Assembly (NCBI GenBank): GCA_903813345.2
Contig: CAIIXF020000004.1
Span: 6,965,525 to 7,029,524, forward strand
From: Owenia fusiformis
Taxonomy: Eukaryota; Annelida; Polychaeta; Sabellida; Oweniidae
Direction: 5' to 3'
DNA: 64,000 bases
The notes beneath the pieces are model-generated. The model was given only the letters and a program-made list of their open reading frames with translations, did not search any database and was not told the origin of the DNA. This document shows positions 33,577 through 44,700 of this stretch, one piece after another. The stretch's first letter is position 1, and the number at the start of each line of letters is the position of its first letter. The translations under genes were made by a program, and so were the position numbers.

Positions 33577-36406
33577 TTAGAATTCTTCTACTTCGCAACA
33601 ACAGACATCGGGGTCAGCGTTGAAGACCATCTGTTCTCCGGCCATGTTTACTGGGCAGCAAAGGAGACGATCATTGTCATTTCCCTCTGCTCCAGCGATG
33701 GTGTACTGGGTGCTATCTGGGCCAAGTGTGTAGAACAATCCATTTCGGCAACAGTCTCCTGAATGAGAAATATTGAAACGTGGTTAAATTGTATAAGTAG
33801 TTATACTCTATATTTGCCCTCTTCATTTGTCTTCCCCCTTTTGATGTTTTTAATTCTTAATTTGGGAAAAAGATGCTATTTTTGTACGATTATATTTTTG
33901 ATGATAAAGGCATAATGGCAACTATACGAGGGTTGTCCCAGAAGTAATGCACTATATGCTCTAACTTTCTTTAATATTCTTCAATTCAGCTGAAATTTTG
34001 TGTATATAACAATTGAAGTTTTATCTATTATATCCTGAAGTTTCAGCATCCAGTATTAATATTAAGTCTTAATATGGTTGCTATAACAACATGAGGGTAG
34101 GGGTGGGCGGGGCAGGTACCAATTTTTTAATTATGAAAAGATCTAAAGTGTTATTTTATTAATATTTCTTTCCTTTAAATGGTCAAAATGTTCGGGAAAT
34201 TGTTGAATTCATTCAGCATGATGTTAACCAAGTACGAATAATGACATTTAGCACTGTGATGTCATAATACTACATTTCAATAATCACGAATTCAAATACA
34301 GTCACAGTCAAGAAATTACAAAAATGGCTGCAATTCTCACCTGATAACAGAAGGCCTTGCGTTTGGTGGCCTAAATGCATAATTCACTTGGAGTCACAGC
34401 CACGCAAAACAATGCTACCATGACGAAAGTATATAAGGAGTGTATACCAGATAAAACTACAATTATGGAGTGGCAGAAGAGATTTAAAAGAGATGATTTG
34501 ACCCTCCAAAAATGGGAGGCAAAAACTCCACAAGTCACAGTGGAAGAAATTGCCGAGAGTGTTTGACCTGACAGTCATCAAAAGTACATAACATGCAAAG
34601 GGCAGTATTTTGAGAAAATGTGAAATGAGACACTGTGCAATATACATCCATTAAATCTAGGGTGTGCTCATAGTAATTTAGTATCTTAAAATGTATTTTT
34701 GAGCATACTTCTTATAGCTACACCAAATGGTATTTGTTGATTAATTATTTCATATTTTCAATTTTTTATTCCTTTTGACGTGACTGTATAACCTGCCCCG
34801 CCGTACCCAAACTCACCAACTTGATTTTATTATAACATCAATATAGTTTTATCAGTCAACATGGAAATTTGTAGAATAATCAAAATGTCTCTAAGGAACA
34901 TTTACTGAAAATTTCATGGAAAAATATCAATTATTGATAAAGTTAGAGCATATAGTGCATTACTTCTGGGACAACCCTCGTATATAGTGATCCAGTTTAC
35001 TGGTTTTGAAAATAGAAAAAACATTAGAATTTCGAAATATCAGTTTACTCACAATTCTTCAATTACTCTATTTTATCTAACAAATTATCGCAAAAGTGGC
35101 ACCTTTTTTAACACATTAACAAAAGCAGGTGTAAATATAAAAGTACAATCGAATAACAGCGAAGATAGAACATTACAATCAAGGCGAAATATATGTTCAA
35201 TGTGTATGCCATCTTGTTAGTGATTTTCTGTTAAAAAAATGGTAGTTAATATATAATTTCAGTATTATTTCTGTTCATAAATATGGTAGTTATAAACAAT
35301 TTTAGTAAAAAACGATTTCAATATTCCTACCGTCGAAGGAGTCTGGGCATGGAGCGTCAGTCATCTCAGGTCCACAATCAACTCCCATGCAGTCCATGAC
35401 ATTGTTGACGATGTCACAAGTTTTGTTATCGTCATTCCACACACTTGGTGCCATACATGGTACGACGTCAAATCCGGTCCTGTTGACCCAACATTGAAGG
35501 TATGAGCAACATCCGTCCTCGGGGTTGGCGAAGTAATATCCGCTGGTGTCAGTGCATGGCTCGACAAAGGCGTCTGGAAATAAAACGATTTAATAACTTT
35601 AATGAGCTTGAATTTGATGTTTTCTTGAAAATTATTTCGAGCAGATATCTTTAAATTATCAACTCTTCGAAGCTGATGAGCTGTATGAGTAGAAGATAAA
35701 CACTCACATTCGTATTCACAGCAGCATGATTCCAGGACAAAGACCTGGCCGAATGGGCAAGATTGTTCTTCACGGTCATTTCCACGGATGAAATTTTCAG
35801 GTGATGATCCAGCGGTGAAGACTGGCTCGTATCCGTTCTTGCCATTCTCTCTGTTCTGTCCTACACAACATGTGGTACCAGAAGGTTGAGGATCGGCGCA
35901 CTCGGCATTGGTTCTCTTTGGGACTACAAGCAATAATTCAATGATATATGACATAAGCACGTAAAGCATGTTTTTGTCACGTCTTTGTCTATTAAGTTTT
36001 CATATATGACCATATTGTCACGTTGTTTGAAGACAACATGTGAAACGTTACAAACTCTCCTATTGTTCAACATGTATAGATCTTGTCAAAATGCATGTAT
36101 ATGCAATAATATTTTTACAACAGATAAATAGTGAGTACCGTCGCATGTTGTTGGGTCGCAATCTGGAACATATTTTGCATCATCGCAGACCAGGAGAGCT
36201 TGGTTCCATACGGTTCCTCCCATGCATTTTCCCTGGAATCCAGTCTTGTTGAGCCTAGCGTTGTCGCATACAACGAAAGTGCAGCAGTCCAATCCAAAAT
36301 CTACACCAGAGATGTAGCCGCTTGGAAGACATAGTGTTGGGTCGTCAAGGACGATTGGGGGACCACTGGCGAAAGCGGCGGCGAAGAGGAGAACCAACGG
36401 CAACAT
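33577..36406 (-). CDS. Secreted Cys-rich protein: [CBM14-like + CC/CCCE module] x2, 302 aa
   Basis: Coding exons 36139-36406, 35708-35923, 35331-35573 and 33577-33758, all introns phase 1, sum 909 nt with TAA. The signal peptide is MLPLVLLFAAAFASG. Exon 1 carries a chitin-binding type-2-like domain (CLPSGYISGVDFGLDCC, CMGGTVWNQALLVC). Exon 2 carries an unrecognised module (CCVGQNRENGKNGY, GNDREEQSCPFGQ, CCCEYE). Exon 3 is a second CBM14-like domain (CTDTSGYYFANPEDGCC, CMAPSVWNDDNKTC). Exon 4 is a second module (DCCRNGLFYTLG, GNDNDRLLCC, DVCCCEVEEF). Each exon thus encodes one module, which suits exon-pair duplication. The 5' leader exon ends at 37300 below a TATA box; acceptor GCTCCAG precedes the ATG by 10 nt; the polyadenylation signal is at about 33554. 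It is likely extracellular, in mucus, cuticle, shell or gut lining; ligand unproven. A mariner-type element sits in the third coding intron. Confidence 0.9.
33927..34980 (+). mobile_element. Internally deleted mariner/Tc1-type transposon
   Basis: Perfect 42-bp terminal inverted repeats start CGAGGGTTGTCCCAGAAGTA, with TA at 33925-33926 and 34981-34982. At 1054 bp it is a little short for a full copy. An open frame at about 34375-34566 keeps a mariner-like N-terminal motif (KTTIMEWQKRFKRDD) and then stops; the catalytic domain is not seen. Identical ends suggest recent insertion into the intron of the secreted-protein gene. Confidence 0.88.
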
Positions 36407-36415
36407 GATGAAAGA

Positions 36416-37352
36416 GCTGGAGCATCAAATATAATCAAATTAGGAAATCGGCGATATTAAACATATGTTAATCTTATAATATGTATGACAAGTAACAGAT
36501 TTTGATTTATATGTATTGTATACCATTTATTTGTAAATCTTGTGTATATTTTTATTTCTTACGCACTTTAATTGGAGAATTGTACTATTAGCACACAGGA
36601 CTATTTTGACTTTGGCACTGTTTCAAAGTGAAATAAACAAATAGTACTTCTTGTGATTAAAATATGTTCATTTCGTCACGTTAGCATTATGTATATCAGT
36701 GTAAGAGCCAGATAATTATTTAGTTTGTAAGCGATTATATATCGCGGTTACTTGATTTTTACACAAAGCGCCAAATAGCCAAAGACTCAGCTGACTTAAA
36801 ATCCTATTATGTGAGGCTCTGTTTATACAAATACTTCTAATTCATGGTCATGGGGTAGATCCGACATGCTACACTATTTCATTTCATTTACTTATTTCAA
36901 ACATTTGGCGAAGAATACAGACCTCCCCTCCCCAATCCCGACGTCATATATTTTGATTACTTGCCTTGGAATCTGTTTTGTTTGAGATAAAACCGCTAAG
37001 ATATTTGTAATGCCTTGGTCACATTTGCTCCGATTTTCACTACGGTGCCCGGCCGATTGAGTATTTTGTTCAAAATTGAATACAATATTGAGCAAAACAC
37101 TCTATCGGCCGGCGCCCGGTCGATGGATCGGAACAAATGTGACCCAGGCATAAACCAAGTTGCATGCTGTTCACCGTACCCGAACACCCCTCTATCATAT
37201 TTGAATTCCTCCCTATCAGAACACTTTTTACTGGTTCAGATTTCGTTCTGTTTAAACAAGTTTTTCTCTCCACCCGTCTACAAAAAAACTCGCACTCACC
37301 TGATCTAAATTGACTTAATGTGATTTAATTAATGATCGGACCATCTTATATA
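36416..37352 (-). promoter_or_regulatory. Promoter, leader exon and 5' intron of the Cys-rich secreted protein
   Basis: Minus strand: TATATAAG (37345-37352), then a leader exon of about 20 nt (start near 37318) ending ATCAG|GTGAGTG at 37300. The intron ends TGCTCCAG before 36416, leaving CTCTTTCATC before the ATG. The same TATA-to-donor spacing and upstream words recur at 5340-5690. Confidence 0.6.
37011..37150. mobile_element. Family-1 MITE, 140 bp, TSD TAA
   Basis: Ends TGCCTTGGTCACATTTGCTC and AACAAATGTGACCCAGGCA, flanked by TAA at 37008-37010 and 37151-37153. The core is almost fully palindromic (GGCCGATTGAGTATTTTGTT and GAGCAAAACACTCTATCGGCC). TWA target site and TIR style indicate PIF/Harbinger mobilisation. 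It lies in the leader intron of the secreted gene. Confidence 0.85.
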
Positions 37353-37619
37353 CTGGACACAGTCCCCAAAGGCTGATTTCTTGCTCTGAAAAATGGCCGA
37401 TTAAACATATCTACCCTATCTCAAACATTAACCTGCTGATTCGCATTTTATGAAGTTTATCATCTAAATCAAAAAAGAGAACCACAATATTTGAAAATAA
37501 TAATTAATTAGTTAGACTAAGTTGAGTTATGAGCTGCATAATCAGCTGAATTCTTCGTTTTTGTGTTAATTGTTTCATTTTAAAATATGTTCTCCGTTGT
37601 AATTTATTAATGGGTGAAT

Positions 37620-38917
37620 AATGACATTGGTATAGCTTACTTAGCAGAATTATTTAATTGACTATAAAACACAATGTGGATAACCCTTTGTAAGACATTA
37701 AATTAATGTTTATTTCATACTCTTAAAATTGTAATTGTCCACTTCATTTATATAATAATTAATAATGTCGGAACAATTTCTTGTCTATATATAACTTGAA
37801 ATTAGTTCACATTCATTTCCATTCAGGCAATTCACAATAAGTGCATGTGAGATCATTAGGGTCAAGAGAGGTATCAACACTAGAAAACATATATGTTATA
37901 GTTAGAGGGATTGACTCAGGTCAGGGTAACTGTCTACAGGGTGTTCCAAAAGTAACAGGACTCGCATAGCATTACGAAGCATACGAAAGAGTTCATATAC
38001 CGGGTGACACAGTGAATTGCCATCCACTAGTTTTGAAATAAACTCAATGATTAAGGAATCTTTATAATGCCGCTGTGCCGCTGCTTCAAAAGCGCAGTGT
38101 CCAATTAAATAAATAAATAATAAAAAAAAATTATATACAGTATTAAATGTAGAAAAGATCGGTATGCTCGCACAGCATCAATAACTTCGAAATTAGATTT
38201 TGTCATTTTCTGTGAAAGCATGCTCTGACACAAAATCACTCAAAATTGAAATTAGAAAATCTGTATTTCTTTAAATTTACTCTATAAGCGAGTTATTTTA
38301 TCAAATTGGTTCCCAATAAACGAGTCATTTTATCAAATTAGACAAAATTATCTTCTGACATATATTTTGACATGATATATTTTTGACTATTTCACAGAGA
38401 GCATGACTGGACGGTAAATGTGATATCTCTAATTTCAAAGTTATCGATATTGATGGATGTCATTTTGTGTCACCCTGTATATGAAATAATATCAAACACA
38501 CATTACAGTATTGATCACCACATGGTCTTCTTGGGTCATAGGTCATATCAGGACTTGAAGGTTTTCGAGATATACAGGGCGTTCAATAAGTAATGCCAAT
38601 GTTTTTACTATAGCTTTCGTTCTCTTCTTCATGAAACTTTCAAAACATTAAAACAGATATCTAACCTTATTCTTGAGAGATTTCCTGACAATCAACACAG
38701 TTTTGACAAATTTATGGTTACTATGGCAGCCGTTGTCATGGGTATGCGGGCCGAAGTTCTAACGTCACTTTTGAACATTTTGAGTAGCAGCATCACATAT
38801 TACTAACTCTTGGAATAATGCATGCTTTTTCACGATATTCCTCTTATCACCGAATCAGAAACATCCTCTTTATAGTACACATACCGTATCGCAGAATTTA
38901 AGTAACATTACTATTAA
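37620..38917. repeat. Intergenic mosaic of transposon fragments
   Basis: Contains an isolated mariner-like end (ACAGGGTGTTCCAAAAGTAA at 37939), a TIR pair TATAC(C/A)GGGTGACACA at about 37996 and 38470-38483 enclosing about 480 bp, and another isolated end (ACAGGGCGTTCAATAAGTAA at 38575). No gene recognised. Confidence 0.55.
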
Positions 38918-39537
38918 TAGAAGCCCTAAGGGGGGGGGGGTCAAAATGACCCCCCTCCCCGTTAAGTTTTTTCCCCATAACTTTTTATTGGCATCTGGTA
39001 GGATCTTCAAATTTAACAGTAGCTGGAGCTACAGATATAACAAATGTTTTCTGAAAAAATCAGCAAAATTGCACGTACATTGTAGAGTAATTGATTTATT
39101 ATGATGTAATCATCAGCTCCAATAGACAAAATCGGTAAAAGCTAGCACTATTTCTACAATACTGTTGTCTTTAGACAATTGTCTTTATTACACCAAGTTG
39201 AAGAGAATTAAATGAAGTATAGTTTGGGAAAGTTTGAAGATCCTAGCTTTACTAATTTGTTATAAATTTATTATGATGTAATCATCAGGTCCAATTGACA
39301 GAATCGGAAAAAAGCTAGCATTAATTCTACCATACGTGTTGAATAAAATTACGCAATCTTACATCATCATGGTTGTTAAAGTTATTACACCAAATCGTAG
39401 AGAATTGAATGAAGTATATTTGGGATAAGTTTGAACATCCTAGCTCTACTAATAAAAATTTTACAAGGGGTGCCTTTTTGACCCCCCCCCCTCCTTAGGT
39501 GTTCGTCTAACTTTTTTTTACCTTAGGGCTTCTAGGG
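38918..39537. mobile_element. TTAA element, 620 bp
   Basis: Inverted ends TAGAAGCCCTAAGG and CCTTAGGGCTTCTA (with GGG), beside TTAA at 38914-38917 and 39538-39541. It contains two copies of a block with ATTATGATGTAATCATCAG near 39100 and 39270, and poly(G)/poly(C) tracts just inside each end. No gene. Confidence 0.7.
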
Positions 39538-40148
39538 TTAATAGATGTCACCATACACTTTGAAAATATTCATAACCTTTTTGACGTCTCTTAAAAGTCT
39601 GGCTGGCAGGCAAATTCTTTTGAATGGAGAACATCTATTATGGGACCTTCTGCATTTTAGAAGTAATTCTCAAATTCCATATACACACTGGGCAGATCAT
39701 TGTCCAGAATATTCAGATTGACGGATCAGTCAAAGAATTTCTAACTAAAATGGCTCTTTTGACAAATTTTGTTCAATGGGAGCCAGAGGCCTCATTATCC
39801 GGTCGACGCACCGCAAATCTTAGTTTTCTTATTACACGGTAGACGCATCGCTATTTTCATTTCGCATCGCAAATATACTGCTAACCGCACGCAAATTGGT
39901 ATTATGCAGTCATCGCACAGTTGCGTCCACGTAAATCAGTTGATTTTTATGTCGCAAACTCCACTTTATTTGCGGCATCCCTGACCCTGCCGCAATATAA
40001 ATCGCAAACATATCATCAAGAATCTTGATAGTTTTCCTATTTAAATTAACATTATCGTTGTAGAAATCTAGTGTTATGACTCAAGGGAACAGACACAATC
40101 ATAAAAAAACCATAACAGTTATTTACATACATAATTAATTATTAACCC

Positions 40149-40458
40149 TGTACTGCCTGAACCTATGACCCTTCTTGCACTATGACATTGAATATTCATT
40201 TTACTTACCGTTGACCTAACATCTTAAACATTCATAAGGCACTGGCCATTTACAATAAAATATATAAGGAACGGGAACTGGTCTCTAGGGAGTTCTCGAG
40301 GTAGCCAGGCAGTACAGGGATCTAATCTGTATATTGATATCACATTAATTTACAACGAAATAAAGAGATAGAAATTATTTATTGATTTAAATCCTGAGTT
40401 GGTTGATAAGTATTTCGAGTAGGAAACAAGATTGTAATGCCAAAAAGTGATTACAACA
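40149..40458 (+). repeat. 5' LTR of the Ty3/gypsy element
   Basis: Contains TATATAAG (40261-40268) and AATAAA (40359-40364). The last 142 bp recur at 46236-46378 with few differences (TAATGCCAAAAAGTG versus TAATCACTAAAGAGTG). An internal inverted pair, CCCTGTACTGCCTG and CAGGCAGTACAGGG, lies at 40146 and 40306. Confidence 0.75.
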
Positions 40459-40601
40459 TTGGTGCCGTTGCCAGCCGAAACCTAAGGTTTAATATTTTCT
40501 ATATCACAACAAATGAAATTGAAAAATACAAAATTAATCAAGACTTTCAATCTTCAAATTCAAATAAATTAACAAACAGATAAAGATTAGATCCCTCTTG
40601 C

Positions 40602-41699
40602 ATGTACAGACGAATTAACGGGAGATTGAATAGACAACATCCAGACATGGCGGATGAAATGAATGATCAATTATTAGCGCGCCTTCAGGCGCTGGAAATG
40701 AATCAGGAACAAGGACCTCGCGCAGCTTCGGTTACGCGACCAATGATTTTTTCACACTCTTCTTCAGTAAGTAACCCACGCTCGTGGATTGACAAATATC
40801 AGCTTTATGCTCAAACACAACGATGGGACGCACAGGGCACGTGCGACTACCTGAAAATGTTTTTGAGTGGCATTGCTGAGATTTGGTTTGACAATTTAGA
40901 GGAAGAAACAAAACAAGATTGGGACGCCCTACGCACGGCCTTTGTTCAAAAATTTATAGAATCCACTCCAAAGTGGTCTCTCGAAAGCAAACTATTGCAA
41001 CGCGTGCATCAAGCTGGAGAACCCATTGACGCATATCTTAATGATGTGTCTCTCCAATGTTCGCGTCTTGAAATAGGTGACGGAGAACACATACGCATAT
41101 TAATTCGCGGCCTGTCACCTAAAATGAGAAGTCATGTACTGAGTCACTCTCCCGTTACCGTCGCCGATGTGGAACGCCTTGCAAAACTTCATGAAAGTAT
41201 CTCATCAGAGGACAGAGTGCCCAAATCTATTAATGCCATCGTCCCTGACAACCAATTGAAAACCCTAATGGACAAAATGGAAGAACAACGTGGAATGTTG
41301 GAGGAAATGTCCGACAGGATAAGGAGGAACGAAAGGAGACCTCCACGGGACCTGTACAATGGCCGCACGAGTACAGGTAGACCCTACTGCACAAATTGTC
41401 ATCAGGTAGGTCATCTTAACGTAGTATGTCGAAGGCCAACATTTGATCCTAATCCCAATGGTCGAGGTAGACGATTTTCTCCTAGACCATCACAAAGCAA
41501 TAACTCCTTCAGAGGTCGCCAAATGCAATCAGATCGTCCATGGTATCAAGATAATAGACGGGTCCACTTTCAAGGTCAAAATACCTTTCAAAATCAAAAT
41601 AATCAGAGATCCTTCCCACAAGATCGTCGAAATGATAGATACCCCGCTCCTCGATCTCCACAATCCTCAGGGCCCAGCAGACCGAATCATTTAAACTAA
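40602..41699 (+). CDS. gag: Retrotransposon Gag with one zinc knuckle, 365 aa
   Basis: Capsid/nucleocapsid precursor of the Ty3/gypsy element. Residues about 50-200 resemble retrotransposon gag (SWIDKYQLYAQTQRWD, FVQKFIES). A CCHC knuckle, CTNCHQVGHLNVVC, is at about residues 264-277, followed by a basic Arg/Gln/Asn-rich tail. The frame is intact. The ATG at 40602 was chosen as first in frame; a second Met at MADEMNDQ (residue 16) is also plausible. Pol is in a different frame 57 nt downstream, so it would need frameshifting or reinitiation. Confidence 0.88.
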   Translation: MYRRINGRLNRQHPDMADEMNDQLLARLQALEMNQEQGPRAASVTRPMIFSHSSSVSNPRSWIDKYQLYAQTQRWDAQGTCDYLKMFLSGIAEIWFDNLEEETKQDWDALRTAFVQKFIESTPKWSLESKLLQRVHQAGEPIDAYLNDVSLQCSRLEIGDGEHIRILIRGLSPKMRSHVLSHSPVTVADVERLAKLHESISSEDRVPKSINAIVPDNQLKTLMDKMEEQRGMLEEMSDRIRRNERRPPRDLYNGRTSTGRPYCTNCHQVGHLNVVCRRPTFDPNPNGRGRRFSPRPSQSNNSFRGRQMQSDRPWYQDNRRVHFQGQNTFQNQNNQRSFPQDRRNDRYPAPRSPQSSGPSRPNHLN

Positions 41700-41755
41700 T
41701 AACTCCTGCAGATACCGAGGTCCATGCAGGAGCTGATTTTCAAAACCCTCAACAT

Positions 41756-44700
41756 ATGTATGCTATTTCTGGGTTACACTCATATGATGATCTGGATGTA
41801 CAAGACTCAAACTCGTGTTCGAGCGAGACATTGTCTTTAGAGAATTTGAATGATGCTCAATCATTTGGGGATCAAAGTAGGTCTTGCCCCCGGGCAACCC
41901 CCCCATTGAGCATGAATCCTTACTGTGCCACAATATCGTCCATTGGCGATGTGGTTGATGAACTTGGCATGACCATCGCTGAAACATGTTCGGGTGTCAG
42001 CAACGGCTCTCATAGTTCTGATAAACGGTCGGCATTCGCAATGACTCCTAACGGAGCTGGGGACCAAAGTAGGCTTCGCCCCCGGGCAGCCACCCCATTC
42101 AATCTCGTATGCAAATCATCATCTGACCAATGTAAACCAGGGGAGCTTCCTCCATCTGAAAAAGAACAAGAAAATGAAATTAACAATTCTGACGACGTCA
42201 CATTCGACGAATATATACCATCGGAAAATCGGGCCCCAACATATGAATACCCACCTCCTGAAACTATTCCCCAGAATAATCATGCAGATCGGCTAGAACC
42301 CACAGTTAATCTACTCAAGGCCCCATACCCCAACCATGTACAATCAGACCACAACTATGCATGCCAAACCAATGACAACTTTGTTCTTTTCAACGAGGAT
42401 TGTGCAGAGGAAACGATCGAAAATGCAAACAATAACCACATAAATCACAATATTAACAACGAACATGAAACAATATCTCATTCCAATCAACATTCATTCT
42501 CTGTCAATATGGAACCTATCTTCCACGATAATATAATACGGATCAAACTATTGGGTCAACATTGCTACGCCTTACTTGACAGTGGCGCAACAATAAGTGG
42601 AATTAATAAAGATTGGTTCGAAAAATTCCCCTGGGCTCAAAACAGCCTTCAAAAATCTGATTGTGGGGGAGTGGAAATAACAAACGGAACTTCCATGAAA
42701 ATCACAGGCCTCATTAAACTACCCATCATAATAGGTCAAACAACGACAGCAGTTGAATTCCACATAATTGACAATTTAGCTCACCCTGTGATTCTGGGTA
42801 CCAACTTTTTAACGGAACACCAAGCAGTAGTAGATTTCTGTAAAAACACTTTAAAATACTCCGTTCCCCGTTCCACTGACATCATTGCCGGAACAAAAGT
42901 GACCATACCCGCTAGATCGGAAGTAGTCCTAACTCTTAACCTCAAGAGAAAAATGCCTGATAATGTACTAGGCATATGCTCACAGCCAGAAAGTGCCGCA
43001 AAAAGACCCCTGCTAATGGCAATTTCATTATCAAAAACATCAAATCAAATGGTCCAAACCAGGCTAGTAAATGCCACTACGGTGGACCTCACAATACAAA
43101 ACAATGAAAGAATAGGAAAGTTTGAGTGCATTGATTCCAAGGCTAAAATCATTCCCCTTGATCTTTATACCTCTAAGGGGGAAAGGAAATATCCAACCGG
43201 TACTTCAGGTCACACTGAAAATAAACAAACAAACCCTGATTTGCAAAATGGTAACACTCAATTCATTAATCAACAATACGATGGTTTAAGTGCAAGACCT
43301 TTGGAGATAAATGCCATAAACTCCTTGAACCCTGAGGCCGTACCAACAAAGCGAACATCCGAGACTCTAACAGACAGGTCAAACTGGTCTATTCACTCAG
43401 AATTAGATTTCAAAGATTCAATACTTTCTGAAAATCAAAAATTGGAACTTACCTCCGTTTTAGAAAAGAATGTGGAAGCATTCTCCTCGCCAGGAAATGA
43501 ATTGGGATTCACGGATTTAATTGAACATGAAATCAATTTGAAACCCAATGCGAAGATTTTTAGACAGAGACCATATCCATGCTCCCCTGCAAAAAGAGCC
43601 CTTATAACAACTGAGGTAAATAAACTATTAGACATGGGAGTAGTCCAACCCAGTAAATCAGCATGGAGCGCCCCAATAGTCCTGATCAAAAAGGGTGAAA
43701 AGGTTAGATTATGTGTTGATTGGAGGGGCCTCAATCCAATGACTCAATTCGACGCGTACAGAATGCCAGATTTACAAGAATTACTTGATAGTATGGCCCA
43801 AACAAAAGGCCGTTACTGGTCGTGCCTCGATATGTTTAAAGCATACTTCCAAGTAAAACTCGCCCCTCAATCTAGGGAACTTACAGCTTTCTCGACTCAC
43901 GATGGGCTATTCGAATTTACACGTTGTGGACAAGGGCTTGTGGGGTCACCTAGTACATTTGTTCGTTTGATGGACCAATTGTTCAGGGGCTTACAATATC
44001 AGAATCTATATATCTACCTAGATGACCTCATCCTGTTCTCCCCCACATGGGATCATCATCTTGCCTTAATTAACGAAACACTGTCCAGGATTAAAAAGGC
44101 AGGCCTAAAAATATCACTATCAAAATGTCAATGGGGTAAGGACGAAGTACTCTATCTAGGGCACATTCTATCTGAACATGGCTATAAACCAGATCCAGCC
44201 AAATGCAAAATGGTACGTGATTTCCCTACCCCTAATTCAGTGAAATCAGTAAGAATGTTTCTTGGACTGTCCGGATATTATCGGAGATTCCTCAAAGATT
44301 ACTCGAGAATTTCACGGCCTCTCACAGAACTGACCAAGAAAGATATCGAGTTCGTCTGGGGACCAGAACAACAACAAGCCTTAGACACACTCAAGGCAGG
44401 TATTTGTGAACATGCCATGCTACTCTACCCTGATTTTTCTCTTCCTTTCATCCTGGAAACAGATGCATGTAACAAGGGTCTAGGTGCGTGCCTAACTCAA
44501 GAAATCGATGGAAAGGAGAAAGCCATTTCGTTCAGTGGACGAGCTTTGACTCCCACAGAAGCAAAATACGCCACCATTGACCTAGAACTACTCGCCATTG
44601 TGTACGGAGTCAAGAAATTCAGACACTACCTGGAGGTATCCGAATTCATCATCAGAACAGATCACGCTCCCTTGAAATTTCTGATCAATACAAAGCAATT

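Noticed and set aside
34375-34566. 63-codon open frame as a gene
   Set aside because: It lies inside the mariner-type element and is only the N-terminal remnant of its transposase.
35361-35969. 202-codon single open frame across two exons of the Cys-rich gene
   Set aside because: It runs through an intron; splice phases and the conserved cysteine modules show the real product uses separate exons in other frames.
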